Positions 14,659 to 22,475 of a stretch of DNA of 29,552 nucleotides are shown piece after piece (the stretch's first letter is position 1; each line of letters begins with the position of its first letter). A program made the translations under genes and the position numbers. The notes beneath the pieces were generated by a model. That model was given only the letters and a program-made list of their open reading frames with translations, was not told the DNA's origin and did no database searches. Source of the stretch: Holosporales bacterium (GTDB lineage: Bacteria; Pseudomonadota; Alphaproteobacteria; RUG11792); the NCBI GenBank assembly GCA_031279295.1, contig JAITIT010000035.1:1-29552 (forward strand), read 5' to 3'.

Positions 14659-15219
14659 CTATATCTGCGTTATGTCGTGCTGTTTTACCTGAAGCAGCGC
14701 TTCAATCTTCTTGGAGAACTCATTCGTTAGATCCTGAACATCGTCAGACAGTTTTTTCATTTCATCCTCACCAATCTCATCGTTCTTCTCCATGGCTTTC
14801 ACATGATCCATGGCGTCCCTTCGGATATTCCTAATGGCAACCTTGGTATCTTCAGCGTACTTCCCAGCTAATTTGGAAAGCTCCTGCCTTCTCTCATCTG
14901 AGAGCGGCGGAATCGGTACCCTTATAACTTGCCCCTCCGTGATTGGATTCAGACTCGCTTCACAATCTCTTATTGCTCTCTCAACGTTTTTTACCAAATC
15001 CTTATCCCAGACGTTGACAATGAGGAGCCTAGAGTCTGGAGACGAAACAGTACCAATCTGGTTAATTGGCATTAACGAACCATAGGCGTTCACCTTAATC
15101 GGCTCGAGCAGAGCAGAAGTAGCACGCCCGGCTCTTATTCCGGACAATTCCCTTGTAAACGCATCAACTGATAATTCCATCTTATTTTTAAACTGCTGCA
15201 GCCTTGGATCTAAGCTCAT
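14659..15219 (-). CDS. frr: Ribosome recycling factor
   Basis: Ribosome recycling factor, which with EF-G splits the post-termination ribosome. The 186-residue length is standard. Diagnostic segments are visible: ELSGIRAGRAT near the N terminus, the hinge and beta domain with YGSLMPINQIGTVSSPD and LLIVNVWDK, IPIPPLSDERRQELSK, and NIRRDAMDHVK followed by a C-terminal helix that is acidic and Lys-rich. It heads the leftward frr-GST-atpC group. pyrH and tsf, common neighbours elsewhere, are not present here. Confidence 0.97.
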   Translation of the reverse strand: MSLDPRLQQFKNKMELSVDAFTRELSGIRAGRATSALLEPIKVNAYGSLMPINQIGTVSSPDSRLLIVNVWDKDLVKNVERAIRDCEASLNPITEGQVIRVPIPPLSDERRQELSKLAGKYAEDTKVAIRNIRRDAMDHVKAMEKNDEIGEDEMKKLSDDVQDLTNEFSKKIEALLQVKQHDITQI

Positions 15220-15578
15220 AATTGGTCCCTCTAAAGAAATTACCGTTCATCTTCACTCAGTGCGAGTTTACCAAAAAAGACATACACAACAAACTAAAAG
15301 ACGTACTTTAGTACAACACAGCCCACTCTAAAACATCCCTCCTGCTTTCAGAACTACCAACATAAGCTTCCTTTTTAGACTAGCCCTTACTATGGATTCC
15401 ATCTCGACCGAAACCGAGGGTACCAAACAATGCTTACAAAGCAGATTAGTAGAATCAGTAACCATGATTGAAAGGAAAGCGCTGTAAGCATTATGATTAG
15501 AATAGGATGCCTATTGTTAACTCGTCCATCTTCTTGCTATACTCACTACATCGTCATAAGTATCTTGGAATCGGCACC
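15220..15578 (+). other. Divergent intergenic region between frr and xseA
   Basis: About 360 bases that I cannot assign. They contain a GTACTTTAGTAC palindrome (15303-15314) and a 31-codon reading frame from ATG 15392 to TAA 15487. That frame has no ribosome site and no resemblance to the exonuclease VII small subunit, so I do not call it a gene. No clear promoter for either neighbour was found. Confidence 0.5.
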
Positions 15579-16913
15579 ATGTGCTCAATGCCCGCTTTTG
15601 CAAAATCATTACACTTACTAGGCGATGAGGATATCTTCACTGTATCAGAGCTATCGTACGCTGTCAAGGGTATGGTCGAAAAAAATTTCACAGCGATCAA
15701 AGTGCGTGGAGAAGTCTCTAGCCTGAAGCTACATTCATCTGGCCATACGTACCTGTCAATCAAAGACGAGGAGGCAGTCATCGATGCGATTTGCTGGAGG
15801 GGCACGAAGATTACCTCCCAGATGGAGGAGGGGATGGAAGTCATAGTAAAAGGCCGTGTGACGACATACCCAACCAGATCAAAATACCAGCTTATCATAG
15901 AGGAGGCCAGCGTAGCAGGAGAAGGCGCGTTGCTAAAGATTATCAACGAAAGGAAGAAACTGTTTGCTGCCCGTGGATACTTCGATAAGCAACTACCTAT
16001 CCCGAAATTCCCTAGGATCATAGGCATCGTAACCTCTAAGACCGGAGCAGTTATAGAGGATATGAAACATCGGCTACGTGACAGGTATCCTTTTTGTCAC
16101 GCCGTAGTGTGGCCTGTTAACGTACAGGGAGTTGGAGCAGCTGAACAGGTTGCGAACGCTGTTAGAGGATTTAACTTGATGAGCGACAAAAGACCTGACA
16201 TCCTGATAGTTGCTCGTGGAGGCGGAAGCATAGAAGACTTGCTACCATTCAATGAGGAGGTTGTTGTTCGTGCAGTCTTTGATAGTAGGATCCCAGTCAT
16301 ATCGGCCATAGGCCACGAGACGGATACGACACTCATTGACTATGCCTCGGATCTTCGCGCCCCCACTCCCACAGCAGCAATTGAATTTGCAACGCCTGTA
16401 CTTACAGATGTTAGGGGTACATTCTCCAGAAATTGTGCAAGGCTAAATGCTACCACGGTTCGTATCATAGATGAATTACGTTCGTGCCTATCTACGCTAC
16501 ACAAACGCCTGGTGTCTGCGCGGTTTTCTATCACTGCTGTTGGCCAGAAGTTTGATGATAGGATTGATAGACTCACGGCTGCAATGGCCAACTTCATGGG
16601 CAAGGAAATCACCACACTTCGATCAAATAGACTGATCAGCCTCAACAACTACATCGCAATGAAGAAGCAGCACTACGCATCGGGAGCTAGTAGATTTACG
16701 GCGCTGCTGGGAATGTATCTCAGCAGACAACTGGAGAGGTCAGAGGTGCTTTTCAACAGGCTAGATCAGAGCTCGCTCAAGTCAGTCCTGAAAAAGGGAT
16801 TCTGCTTCGTGACTGATAGGCTAGGCAGGACGATAGAGACGAGGGAGATGTTTGAGAGCGAAAGAGCAAACGGTGTCGTCCTACACTTTGTTGATGGGTC
16901 TGTCAGCATCTGA
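15579..16913 (+). CDS. xseA: Exodeoxyribonuclease VII large subunit
   Basis: XseA is the catalytic subunit of exonuclease VII, which degrades single-stranded DNA in repair. The OB-fold N terminus (FTVSELSYAVKGMVEKNF, IKVRGEVSSLKLHSSGHTYLSIKD) is followed by the catalytic domain, with GIVTSKTGAVIEDM, DILIVARGGGSIEDLLPFNEE, SAIGHETDTTLIDYASDLRAPTPTAA (quoted in parts) and a long helical region. The C-terminal LKKGFCFVTDRLGR tail is complete. Start: the ATG at 15579 with GGAA about eight bases upstream places the OB-fold at the usual distance; ATG 15507 would add 24 residues of unfamily-like sequence. The small subunit gene xseB is not in the window. Confidence 0.95.
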   Translation: MCSMPAFAKSLHLLGDEDIFTVSELSYAVKGMVEKNFTAIKVRGEVSSLKLHSSGHTYLSIKDEEAVIDAICWRGTKITSQMEEGMEVIVKGRVTTYPTRSKYQLIIEEASVAGEGALLKIINERKKLFAARGYFDKQLPIPKFPRIIGIVTSKTGAVIEDMKHRLRDRYPFCHAVVWPVNVQGVGAAEQVANAVRGFNLMSDKRPDILIVARGGGSIEDLLPFNEEVVVRAVFDSRIPVISAIGHETDTTLIDYASDLRAPTPTAAIEFATPVLTDVRGTFSRNCARLNATTVRIIDELRSCLSTLHKRLVSARFSITAVGQKFDDRIDRLTAAMANFMGKEITTLRSNRLISLNNYIAMKKQHYASGASRFTALLGMYLSRQLERSEVLFNRLDQSSLKSVLKKGFCFVTDRLGRTIETREMFESERANGVVLHFVDGSVSI

Positions 16914-16926
16914 TCATTGTACGGCT

Positions 16927-16950
16927 CTTAATGCTGCTTGCAGCATTAAG
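16927..16950. terminator. Perfect hairpin between convergent xseA and tyrS
   Basis: CTTAATGCTGC (16927-16937) and GCAGCATTAAG (16940-16950) form an 11-bp perfect inverted repeat, whose innermost pairs must open to make a loop of about four bases. It starts 13 bases after the xseA stop and overlaps the last codon and stop of tyrS. Symmetric, it could serve both genes. No T-tract lies on either side. Confidence 0.5.
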
Positions 16951-18190
16951 AATCCACTACACTAATCTTCGTAAATTTCTTGCGACCAACCGATATGATA
17001 CAATCATCTGTGATGCTAGTCTCGTAATCCTCGATGACTGCTCCATCCACTCTTACTCCGCGTCCGTCTATCAGTCTCTTTGCTGCCGTGAGGCTCGCAG
17101 CCAGTTTCGTTTCATGAAGCACATTACAGATTTTTGTATCACGCTTAAATACGAACGTATCAATCATCTGCGTACAGTCACTACATCCATCTCTAAACAA
17201 GCTACTAGCCGTAGCTTTAATAGACTGCAGATCAGCGGTTGGATGCACGAACGATGTCACAGAATCTGCTAGCAGTATCTTCATATCATTGATAGCTGCA
17301 GTACCGATAAGTCCCTCATACTCGTTAATTTCATCAAGGCTCATATCAGAGAACAGCTTCAGAAATTTCGGGACATCTGCATCATCCACGTTTCTCCAGT
17401 ACTGCCAGAATTCAAATACGGATGTTAAGTTCTCGTCCAACCATACCGCTCCACTCTCTGTCTTCCCCATTTTCAATCCATGGGAATTTGTGAGAAGAGG
17501 AGTAGATACTCCGTACGCTAGCTTGCCAGTTCTCTTTCGTATAAGATCTACTCCGAAGATCATGTTTGCCCATTGATCTGCTCCCCCGAGCTGGACCTTG
17601 CAACCATAGTTTTCGAAGAGGTAGAGGAAGTCGTAGGCCTGTATCAGCATGTAGCTGAATTCCAAAAAACTCAGATGCTGCTGCCTTTCAAGCCTTGCGC
17701 TGATGCTATCGAGTGCGAGCATCTTATTCACAGAAAATGATGGTCCGTATTCTCGAAGGAAATCCATGTAGTTAAGCTTTGAGATCCAGTCGTCATTGTT
17801 TAGGAGGATCGCAGCGTTGCCAGTATCTCCGAATTTAAGGAGTGTATGCAACTTAGATACGACGGCTGATATGTTGCTCTTGATCACCTCAAGCTCTAGC
17901 ATCGCTCTCTGCTGATCCTTCCACGTAGGATCTCCGATCTTACCAGTGGCTCCCCCAATGACTATGATCGGTTTTAGCCCACTCTTCTGCAATTCATTAA
18001 CCAACTTGATCCACAGCAGATGTCCGACGTGAAGACTAGGGGCCGTAGGATCGCACCCTATGTAGAATACGATTTCATGTGCGCTACTGCAGACCAGATT
18101 ATCGAGTGATTCTGCATCGGTAATCTGGTACAGGAATCCACGATCGTTAAGGTTGTTTAGGGTATCTGAGCGAAATCTGCTTCGAGACAT
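16946..18190 (-). CDS. tyrS: Tyrosyl-tRNA synthetase
   Basis: Class I aminoacyl-tRNA synthetase charging tRNA(Tyr). The HIGH motif is HVGH (after DPTAPSL), the KMSKS motif appears as LKMGKT, and the GGADQW tyrosine-pocket motif is present as LGGADQWANM. The C-terminal S4-like RNA-binding domain is recognisable from KLAASLTAAKRLIDGRGVRVDGAVI (read in parts) to the end. Starting at ATG 18190 gives 414 residues and a normal distance to the RGFLYQITD segment; the upstream ATG 18229 would add 13 residues and has no ribosome site either. The stop lies inside the bidirectional hairpin shared with xseA. It is probably downstream of trxB on the same strand but also has a TATAAT of its own. Confidence 0.96.
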   Translation of the reverse strand: MSRSRFRSDTLNNLNDRGFLYQITDAESLDNLVCSSAHEIVFYIGCDPTAPSLHVGHLLWIKLVNELQKSGLKPIIVIGGATGKIGDPTWKDQQRAMLELEVIKSNISAVVSKLHTLLKFGDTGNAAILLNNDDWISKLNYMDFLREYGPSFSVNKMLALDSISARLERQQHLSFLEFSYMLIQAYDFLYLFENYGCKVQLGGADQWANMIFGVDLIRKRTGKLAYGVSTPLLTNSHGLKMGKTESGAVWLDENLTSVFEFWQYWRNVDDADVPKFLKLFSDMSLDEINEYEGLIGTAAINDMKILLADSVTSFVHPTADLQSIKATASSLFRDGCSDCTQMIDTFVFKRDTKICNVLHETKLAASLTAAKRLIDGRGVRVDGAVIEDYETSITDDCIISVGRKKFTKISVVDS

Positions 18191-18271
18191 ACCGTACTCA
18201 TGGAATGAACACGCTCCGCATTCTACCATGCGTGTGCATTACGTAGCAAACGATCTGGAGCTAGATATTTT

Positions 18272-18298
18272 ATTATAACACCACCTACCCAAATTCAA
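18272..18298 (-). promoter_or_regulatory. Candidate tyrS promoter
   Basis: In the gap between trxB and tyrS the minus strand has a perfect TATAAT (18277-18272). TTGAAT lies 15 bases upstream (18298-18293), a short spacer. A start about 80 bases before the tyrS ATG would result. Confidence 0.38.
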
Positions 18299-18307
18299 CA
18301 GCTAATC

Positions 18308-19252
18308 TTAGCGCCTCCCCAGAAACTCCTCGGTACGCTTTGCGGCGAGGGCTCCGTGACCAGCCGCATAGATCGCTTGTTTTAACGACCGACTGACAAC
18401 ATCACCAGCAGCGAAGATCCCCTCGCAGGACGTTGCCGTATCAGTAGCCAGTATGTATTTTTCATCGTCCAGGACGACTAGCTCCTTCACGATCTCTGAC
18501 GTTGGTGTGGTTCCAACGGCTATAAACACTCCATCTACCTTCAGTATTGTCTCATCAGATGTGAGCCTATTCTTAATGTACAGCGTATCGACAGTTGTTT
18601 TCCCGGCAATTACGGACGGCTCTGAGTTCCATATACAACGCACGTTGTCCTTGTTGAATAGTTTCTGCTGCATTACATTATCGGCCCTCAGTGTATCTCT
18701 CCTATGTATCAGCGTAACCTCGCTAGCGAAACTTGAGAGAAAGAGCGCCTCCATCACAGCGGAGTTACCACCGCCAATGACTGCTACCTTTTTACTCTTG
18801 TACATTGGACCATCACATGTTGCGCACCATGATACTCCCCTATTAGTAAACTCGGATTCACCAGGGATATTGAGGTGCCTGTGTCTGGCCCCAGTTGCAA
18901 TTATCATTGCCTGGGCACACACAGGATCAGCTCGTGGTATTGTTATTGTGAACTTACCATTGTTCCCCTGAGGTATCACTGACGTAACATCAATTGACTC
19001 TGCAGCTTCGTAAATAAACCGGGTACCAAGCTCTTTAGCATGTGCCATCATCTTCATCATAAGATCCGTTCCCTTGATGGAACTAAAGCCTGGGAAATTT
19101 TCTATGAGATCGGTGTTTATGAGTTGCCCTCCCGGATTCAAGCCAGTGATGACGAGAGGGTTAAGATCTGATCTAGCGAGGTAGATCGCCGCCGTAAGCC
19201 CCGCTGGCCCAGATCCAATTATCACTACATTTTCAATAGCCTGCTCCTGCAT
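18308..19252 (-). CDS. trxB: Thioredoxin reductase (NADPH)
   Basis: A flavoprotein that reduces thioredoxin with NADPH. The FAD-binding GSGPAG is at residues 13-18, the redox pair is Cys-Ala-Thr-Cys in WCATCDGP (about residues 143-146), the NADPH-binding fold begins at VAVIGGGNSAVMEAL, and the C-terminal FAD motif is GIFAAGDVVSRSLKQAIYAAGHGALAA (read in parts). The length, 314 residues, is standard. It starts 33 bases after the stop of a small secreted protein on the same strand and is followed by tyrS, so the three may share a transcript that begins at the CtrA-type site near 19600. Confidence 0.97.
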   Translation of the reverse strand: MQEQAIENVVIIGSGPAGLTAAIYLARSDLNPLVITGLNPGGQLINTDLIENFPGFSSIKGTDLMMKMMAHAKELGTRFIYEAAESIDVTSVIPQGNNGKFTITIPRADPVCAQAMIIATGARHRHLNIPGESEFTNRGVSWCATCDGPMYKSKKVAVIGGGNSAVMEALFLSSFASEVTLIHRRDTLRADNVMQQKLFNKDNVRCIWNSEPSVIAGKTTVDTLYIKNRLTSDETILKVDGVFIAVGTTPTSEIVKELVVLDDEKYILATDTATSCEGIFAAGDVVSRSLKQAIYAAGHGALAAKRTEEFLGRR

Positions 19253-19285
19253 ACCGTCACACTCAATATCCTGCTGTTACGCCGC

Positions 19286-19540
19286 TCAGTTTACTCCAAC
19301 CTGCAAAAATTCTGAACTACTCTTGATGACGATGTTCCTTATATCAGGAGGATAGATGCCGGTGATTGCGGTCCAGTTTGATGGGATTCGATCAACCGGC
19401 CTGAACTTGTTCGAGTCAGCTTCCTTATCCATATCCTTTTCGCAATCACATCTGATATTCACATCCCCTGGCCAAGGCTGTTCTTCACAAAATACCTGGG
19501 CTTGTATCAGTAATGCTACGAGTAACAATGCTGCTTTCAT
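19286..19540 (-). CDS. Small secreted protein with a Cys-x-Cys pair
   Basis: No family is recognised. The 84-residue protein begins with a signal peptide (MKAALLLVALLIQAQVFC, probable cleavage near residue 18). The mature part is short and acidic-to-neutral with a CDC pair (about residues 31-33) and a TGIYPPDIRNIVIKSSSEF segment. The Cys at the predicted cleavage site does not fit a lipobox well, since Phe precedes it. Being directly upstream of trxB, a thiol enzyme, on the same strand is suggestive, but it may just be operon packing. It is the first gene after a perfect CtrA-type site. Confidence 0.65.
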   Translation of the reverse strand: MKAALLLVALLIQAQVFCEEQPWPGDVNIRCDCEKDMDKEADSNKFRPVDRIPSNWTAITGIYPPDIRNIVIKSSSEFLQVGVN

Positions 19541-19581
19541 CGTGTAGCTCCACGCATCCGTGTTGAAAAATTTCTCAGGTC

Positions 19582-19614
19582 ATGCTACTCGGCAAAGGTT
19601 AAAATTCCGTTAAC
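19582..19614 (-). promoter_or_regulatory. CtrA-type box upstream of the small secreted protein/trxB group
   Basis: TTAA (19599-19602) and TTAAC (19610-19614) are separated by exactly seven bases. Read on the minus strand it is again TTAA-N7-TTAAC. A TAGCAT hexamer (19587-19582 on the minus strand) begins 27 bases from the start of the box, close to the 26 and 31 seen at the other two sites. The rightward nuoM-like gene starts about 195 bases away on the other side, so the leftward gene is the nearer target. Nothing else was recognised between 19615 and 19808. Confidence 0.5.
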
Positions 19615-19808
19615 TCTGTTGCATGGTTTTGCGGGGGCTATCATGACATGAGTATCTTATCAACAATTTGCAACCTCCCATATACCACTCTATAGCTGTT
19701 ACACTCCAACGCTACCCATGGAATTGATTAGTTGCTTCAGGATTGTGAATTACTAACCTCCACTAGGCCTTTGATAATTTGGGCTGATCCAGTTGGAAGT
19801 GTGGTAAA

Positions 19809-21254
19809 ATGCTGGGGATGGTAGTCGTGAGACATCACCGAATGGTTAATCTGCCGATAGCGTTTCTCACTGCGATCACCCCTCTGATAGGTGGGCTGTG
19901 CGTGATGTGTATCAGCGATAAGCATATCATAAACATCAAAGCTTCGTCTATCTGGACGTCGTGCTACACACTGTACCTGGCACTTACGACGCTGTGCTCA
20001 TTCGATGCTTCAACTGGAAAGTACGTTGAGGAAATCGGAACATTGGGCGCTACACATGGAAAGTTAACAATTGTGGTAGATGAACTTTCAGCAGTGGTCG
20101 TACCGGTCATCTGTTTCATTTGCTTACTAAGCAGAGTGTGGACCCTTGGTACAGACGTCAGAATGATGAAGGCGCAATTTGTCATGCTCTTTTTCTTCGA
20201 GGCGTTCGCCATACTGGCTTTTTATATGACCGATATATTCCTGTTGTTCATATGCATGGAAGCAACCACGATTCCGATATACACCATAATGTCAACTAGG
20301 GCACCTCCAACTCATGACGCAGTTTTTAGGTTTCTAATATACACAATTGTAGGTGCACTTCTGATACTAGTAGCACTGATAATGATATACCTAGAAACGC
20401 ACACATCGGATCTATATGAGATATACAATGGGGGGGGGGTGAAGGGCCGAGTTGCATTTCTGCTGTTGATATTAGGGATCGCGATCAAAATGCCTATGTG
20501 GCCGTTTTATCATTGGCTTCCTGTTGTACATGTTAAGTCACAGACTACGTGCTCTGTCATCCTCGCCGCCGTTACATTGAAGTTTGCATCGCTGCTGATA
20601 GTACGTTTTGTCGAGCCTCTCTTTCTGAGCGAGCTGATGACCAACAGTGTAATTGTGTCGTGTGTTTCCATAGTCAGCATTGTCTATGCATTGTCACAGC
20701 TCGTGTTTCAGGATGACATCAAACGTATGTTTGCGTACTTCTCTATAATCCATTTGAACATGTACCTGCTTATCCTACTCAGCGGTCTTAGCAAGGGATA
20801 TTTCATCTTCGCGATAATTCAGCATAGCATCACCGTGGCAGCTTTATTTTTCGCAGCAGATGTGGTGAAAAAATCATGTGGCACCAGGCTGATTTCTGAG
20901 CTTAAGAACATCAGCAACATCCCTCCATTCACGAGGAGAATCATGATAGCTGCATTTCTGTTGCTGATATCGGTCCCGTTTTCATGTGGCTTCATATGCG
21001 AGATAATCTCTGTGTATGCAGCTTGGAACATATCAATAGTCCTTACGGTAGCCGTGTTAGCAAGCATTATGATATCGTCGATTTATGCGATCTACGTTTA
21101 TCATATATGCTTCGGCCGGAGAACAGCACAGGAACAGCCAAGTGAGTACGCTAAACACAACGTGGGAGCTGCACAAAAATCAGTACTACTCTCGCTAGTA
21201 GCAGTGGCGCTTCTCTTAGGAATCATGCCAGATCTAGTCCTCAGAATATTCTGA
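19809..21254 (+). CDS. NuoM/MrpD-like proton-translocating antiporter subunit
   Basis: A 481-residue membrane protein of the antiporter-like family (complex I NuoM/L/N or Mrp D), with about 13-14 hydrophobic segments. Seen: a membrane Glu in FICMEATTIPIY (the NuoM TM5 Glu), Lys in GIAIKMPMWPFYHWLP (TM7 Lys), Lys in AAVTLKFAS (TM8), and Glu in GFICEIISVY (TM12). In the loop after HWLP the usual 'DAHVEAPT' reads VVHVKSQT, so the acidic residues are lost and a Lys replaces the Glu. It is not in a nuo cluster, so it is probably an orphan or Mrp-like paralogue and not the main nuoM. A G10 tract at 20430-20439 lies inside the frame. lipB follows two bases after the stop. Confidence 0.85.
   Translation: MLGMVVVRHHRMVNLPIAFLTAITPLIGGLCVMCISDKHIINIKASSIWTSCYTLYLALTTLCSFDASTGKYVEEIGTLGATHGKLTIVVDELSAVVVPVICFICLLSRVWTLGTDVRMMKAQFVMLFFFEAFAILAFYMTDIFLLFICMEATTIPIYTIMSTRAPPTHDAVFRFLIYTIVGALLILVALIMIYLETHTSDLYEIYNGGGVKGRVAFLLLILGIAIKMPMWPFYHWLPVVHVKSQTTCSVILAAVTLKFASLLIVRFVEPLFLSELMTNSVIVSCVSIVSIVYALSQLVFQDDIKRMFAYFSIIHLNMYLLILLSGLSKGYFIFAIIQHSITVAALFFAADVVKKSCGTRLISELKNISNIPPFTRRIMIAAFLLLISVPFSCGFICEIISVYAAWNISIVLTVAVLASIMISSIYAIYVYHICFGRRTAQEQPSEYAKHNVGAAQKSVLLSLVAVALLLGIMPDLVLRIF
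20430..20439 (+). repeat. G10 homopolymer inside the nuoM-like coding region
   Basis: Ten consecutive G's encode part of Asn-Gly-Gly-Gly-Val in a loop between membrane segments. With nine G's the next codon is TGA, so translation stops at once. With eleven G's the frame runs to a TAA near 20530. It is the longest G run I saw; the next is a G7 at 13609-13615. Confidence 0.9.
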
Positions 21255-21256
21255 TT

Positions 21257-21877
21257 ATGTCACTCAGATTCATAGACTACGGATTGTCAAAATATCCGAT
21301 AGCCTTGCTCGATATGCAGATTGCACATAAAGAAGTGGTAGCTGGTGGTAATGAGTGTGTGCTCATAACTGAACACGAGGCGATGTATTCTGCTGGGAAG
21401 AGTTTCATGGAAAGAGATTTCCTGAAACCTCTGAGCTACCCAGTATACTATCCAAATCGTGGTGGAAGGGTAACTGTGCATGCTGAGGGGCAAATCGTTA
21501 TATATCCCATCATCAATCTCAGGAAGCGGGATATGAGTATCTCGCAGTACGTCAAGACCCTGGAGAACTGGATGATAGATGTTCTGAGGATGTTCCATGT
21601 GAATGCATGTACATCAGATAGAGATATCGGAGTGTGGACACGCAACTCAAAGATAGGCTTCGTCGGAGTACAGGTTAGGAGTGGAGTATCCAGCCACGGC
21701 CTTTGTCTCAATGTATCAAATGACCTGTCAATGTTCGAGGCCATCATTCCATGCGGGATCTCCGGGCTCTCTATCACATCCCTCAGCGAGGTAACATGTG
21801 GAAGAGTTCAGGTGGCTGATGTCAAAGCTGCGTTTATTAAAGCTACTCCGGCTATTCTAGAATGCGCTAACATGTGA
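21257..21877 (+). CDS. lipB: Octanoyltransferase (lipoate biosynthesis)
   Basis: LipB moves octanoyl groups from acyl carrier protein to the lipoyl domains of 2-oxoacid dehydrogenases, the first step of lipoate formation. The catalytic Cys is in IIPCGISGLSITSL (residue 166) and the catalytic Lys in SKIGFVGVQV (residue 132). The RGGRVT motif (68-73) is present, with the next segment HAEGQIVIYPI in place of the commoner HGPGQLVGYPI. The 206-residue length is normal. It starts two bases after the nuoM-like stop, so it is very likely co-transcribed and its expression could be polar on the G10 tract upstream. Confidence 0.94.
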   Translation: MSLRFIDYGLSKYPIALLDMQIAHKEVVAGGNECVLITEHEAMYSAGKSFMERDFLKPLSYPVYYPNRGGRVTVHAEGQIVIYPIINLRKRDMSISQYVKTLENWMIDVLRMFHVNACTSDRDIGVWTRNSKIGFVGVQVRSGVSSHGLCLNVSNDLSMFEAIIPCGISGLSITSLSEVTCGRVQVADVKAAFIKATPAILECANM

Positions 21878-21884
21878 GGAAGAA

Positions 21885-21909
21885 GCACATTAAAGGACAA
21901 AGGATGTGC
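21885..21909 (+). terminator. Hairpin downstream of lipB
   Basis: GCACAT (21885-21890) pairs with ATGTGC (21904-21909) across a 13-base loop, seven bases after the stop codon. It is followed by a C-rich stretch and not a T-tract, so terminator function is uncertain. Confidence 0.3.
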
Positions 21910-21998
21910 CCTGCCCCTCCTAAAATTGTATCAGAGAGAACGAGGGAGTTGACGTATACTACTGCCATCAATTGGTATATCATGAAGTGGTATGGATT

Positions 21999-22349
21999 AT
22001 GAAGAAAACGAAGCGCTTGCAAAGTTTTAACGACGCGGTGTTCAGTGCAGCCACGATCAGGGCGAAGGTATGAAACGCTGGCGGCAGGTATGCTAACGCT
22101 TGGGGCAATCTTAGGGTTCTATCTCAGGATCAGAGAACTCCTCTACAACAAAGAAAGAATAATCAGCGACAGAGTTGTGGCAGGCGTAGAGCTGTGCATT
22201 CACCCAATGGTACGCAACAGCACATAAGAATTGATGCAAGAGGGCAGAATGTTGGGCAGGAAGTAAGAGCTTCTATAAAGGAGAAAATAGTGCAAAAATC
22301 TAATGGACTCATTCAAGCAATCAATCATGCTGTTGCTCTTGCTGCTTAG
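21999..22349 (+). pseudogene. Possible decayed small membrane-protein gene
   Basis: The roughly 600 bases between lipB and trpS contain no intact gene, but they contain reading frames that look like one disrupted gene. From ATG 21999 a Lys-rich start (MKKTKRLQSFND) reads 24 codons to a TGA at 22071. The overlapping frame from GTG 22045 has a transmembrane-like segment (LAAGMLTLGAILGFYL) and ends at 22227. The first frame resumes after its TGA for 91 codons without a stop, ending at TAG 22349, with a protein-like C-terminal part (VRASIKEKIVQKSNGLIQAI). Two frameshifts would restore a single protein of about 115 residues with one membrane helix. Alternatively these are chance frames. Nothing is recognised in 22350-22475. 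Confidence 0.35.
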
Positions 22350-22475
22350 ATAACTCACGCTTTTCAGCTAAAGCCTCTAGCCCCAGTACGGTTGTTTTCT
22401 TTCAGCTCAGGTAACTTTTCTCAAAAGTAGAAGCTCGAGTCTTCCAGAGAGTGCCATTGAGATACAATACAGATC

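Noticed and set aside
15061..15074. TTAA-N6-TTAAC inside frr as a CtrA site
   Set aside because: The spacer is six and not seven bases, and it lies within a coding region.
15392..15487. A 31-codon frame upstream of xseA
   Set aside because: There is no ribosome site and no likeness to the exonuclease VII small subunit; chance is likely.
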